Source: Bacillota bacterium (GTDB lineage Bacteria > Bacillota > Sulfobacillia > JAJZYS01 > JAJYTV01). From it: 5,360 nucleotides of DNA. Shown here piece by piece: positions 5,082 through 5,360 of this stretch. The stretch covers positions 1 through 5,360 of the forward strand of contig JAKAPV010000207.1 of assembly GCA_021806845.1 (NCBI GenBank), read 5' to 3'. Position numbers and translations under genes: made by a program. Under the pieces are notes generated by a model, which was given only the letters and a program-made list of their open reading frames with translations, was not told the DNA's origin and searched no databases. Each line of letters begins with the position of its first letter. Within the stretch, counting starts at the first letter, position 1.

Positions 5082-5360
5082 GCTTGTGCCCCCTCGGTGA
5101 ACGTCTGGTAGGCCGCCTCGTGCGCCTGGATGAAGGACCAGGTGTCAGCGAAGACCGTGTCCAGGTACGCGGCCCACTCCGGCCACTCGCTGAATGTGAC
5201 GGTGTTGATCTGCTTCAGCCCACTCGGTGAGTAGTTCAGCGACCCGTCCTCGACGTGCGCCCCGTCGATCCATGTCGCCTTGATGTGGCAGATCTGGTGC
5301 GCCTCAGGGGAGGTGCCGATGAGGAAGTCGTTGCCGTCTACGAAGCCCGCAGCCAGATCG
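5078..5360 (-). CDS. Phospholipase D superfamily protein, C-terminal part (5' end outside window)
   Basis: An open frame of 93 codons enters from the right edge and ends at TGA 5078-5080; it is easy to miss because no start lies in the window. Numbering visible residues from the edge, HIKATWID (25-32) is a full HxK(x)4D motif and GSLN (39-42) supplies the following GSxN, the hallmark of phospholipase D, Nuc-type nucleases and related phosphodiesterases, in which His makes the phospho-enzyme link. The rest, INTVTFSEWPEWAAYLDTVF then WSFIQAH, is the usual C-terminal strand and helix. The conserved Glu often found after this Asn is Thr here (QINTV). Whether a second HKD motif exists upstream cannot be seen, so a one-motif Nuc-type nuclease and a two-motif phospholipase both remain open. 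It is translationally coupled to the peptidase by a GTGA overlap. Confidence 0.82.
   Translation of the reverse strand, partial: DLAAGFVDGNDFLIGTSPEAHQICHIKATWIDGAHVEDGSLNYSPSGLKQINTVTFSEWPEWAAYLDTVFADTWSFIQAHEAAYQTFTEGAQA

Noticed and set aside
1..5360. tRNA or rRNA genes, CRISPR array, insertion sequence ends, riboswitches
   Set aside because: I saw no cloverleaf, regular direct repeats, terminal inverted repeats flanking a transposase, or conserved leader structure on reading both strands.

Overview
The window is a GC-rich (roughly mid-60s percent by eye) stretch of accessory DNA, probably a conjugative plasmid or integrated conjugative element of a Gram-positive bacterium. The support is a type IV coupling-type ATPase followed by a replication-relaxation-like protein, strong purine-rich Shine-Dalgarno sites (one GGGAGGTGATC), many GTG starts with 4-base GTGA overlaps, and a small protein resembling sporulation protein SpoIIIAC. 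A high-GC Bacillota host fits best; an actinobacterium is not excluded. No gene here fixes the species.

Plus-strand half (1-3106). The C-terminal half of a VirD4/TraG-like coupling ATPase enters from the left edge. Its reading frame does not stop where the recognisable protein ends, but runs on to 1289 across the next gene. That gene, best started at GTG 826, encodes a 189-residue winged-helix protein of replication-relaxation type. Four small genes follow in tight order: a two-helix membrane protein with a SpoIIIAC/AD-like pattern (1396-1617), an aromatic-rich soluble orphan (1632-1931), a single-pass membrane protein with a Pro/Gly tail (1928-2443) and, after a 60-base gap and a drop in GC, a membrane-anchored protein with a Ser/Thr/Pro/Ala linker and a C-terminal domain of unknown function (2504-3106). 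The first five look like one transfer-related operon; the last may be an added cargo gene.

Convergent junction (3107-3282). This gene-free stretch holds a nested dyad, a perfect 10-bp hairpin placed as a terminator for the plus strand, and a textbook intrinsic terminator for the minus strand.

Minus-strand half (5360 down to 3283). Four genes are read leftward with close coupling: the C-terminal part of a phospholipase-D superfamily protein with an HKD motif, a papain-like (C1) cysteine peptidase, a DUF1906 glycoside-hydrolase-like protein, and a small one-helix membrane protein with an Ala/Pro tail. The peptidase and the DUF1906 protein lack signal peptides. An operon of envelope- or macromolecule-degrading enzymes ending in a holin-like membrane protein, facing a conjugation module, is the most interesting part of the window. 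It could be a lysis or entry cassette, or a set of effectors moved by the neighbouring secretion machinery; the sequence does not decide between these.
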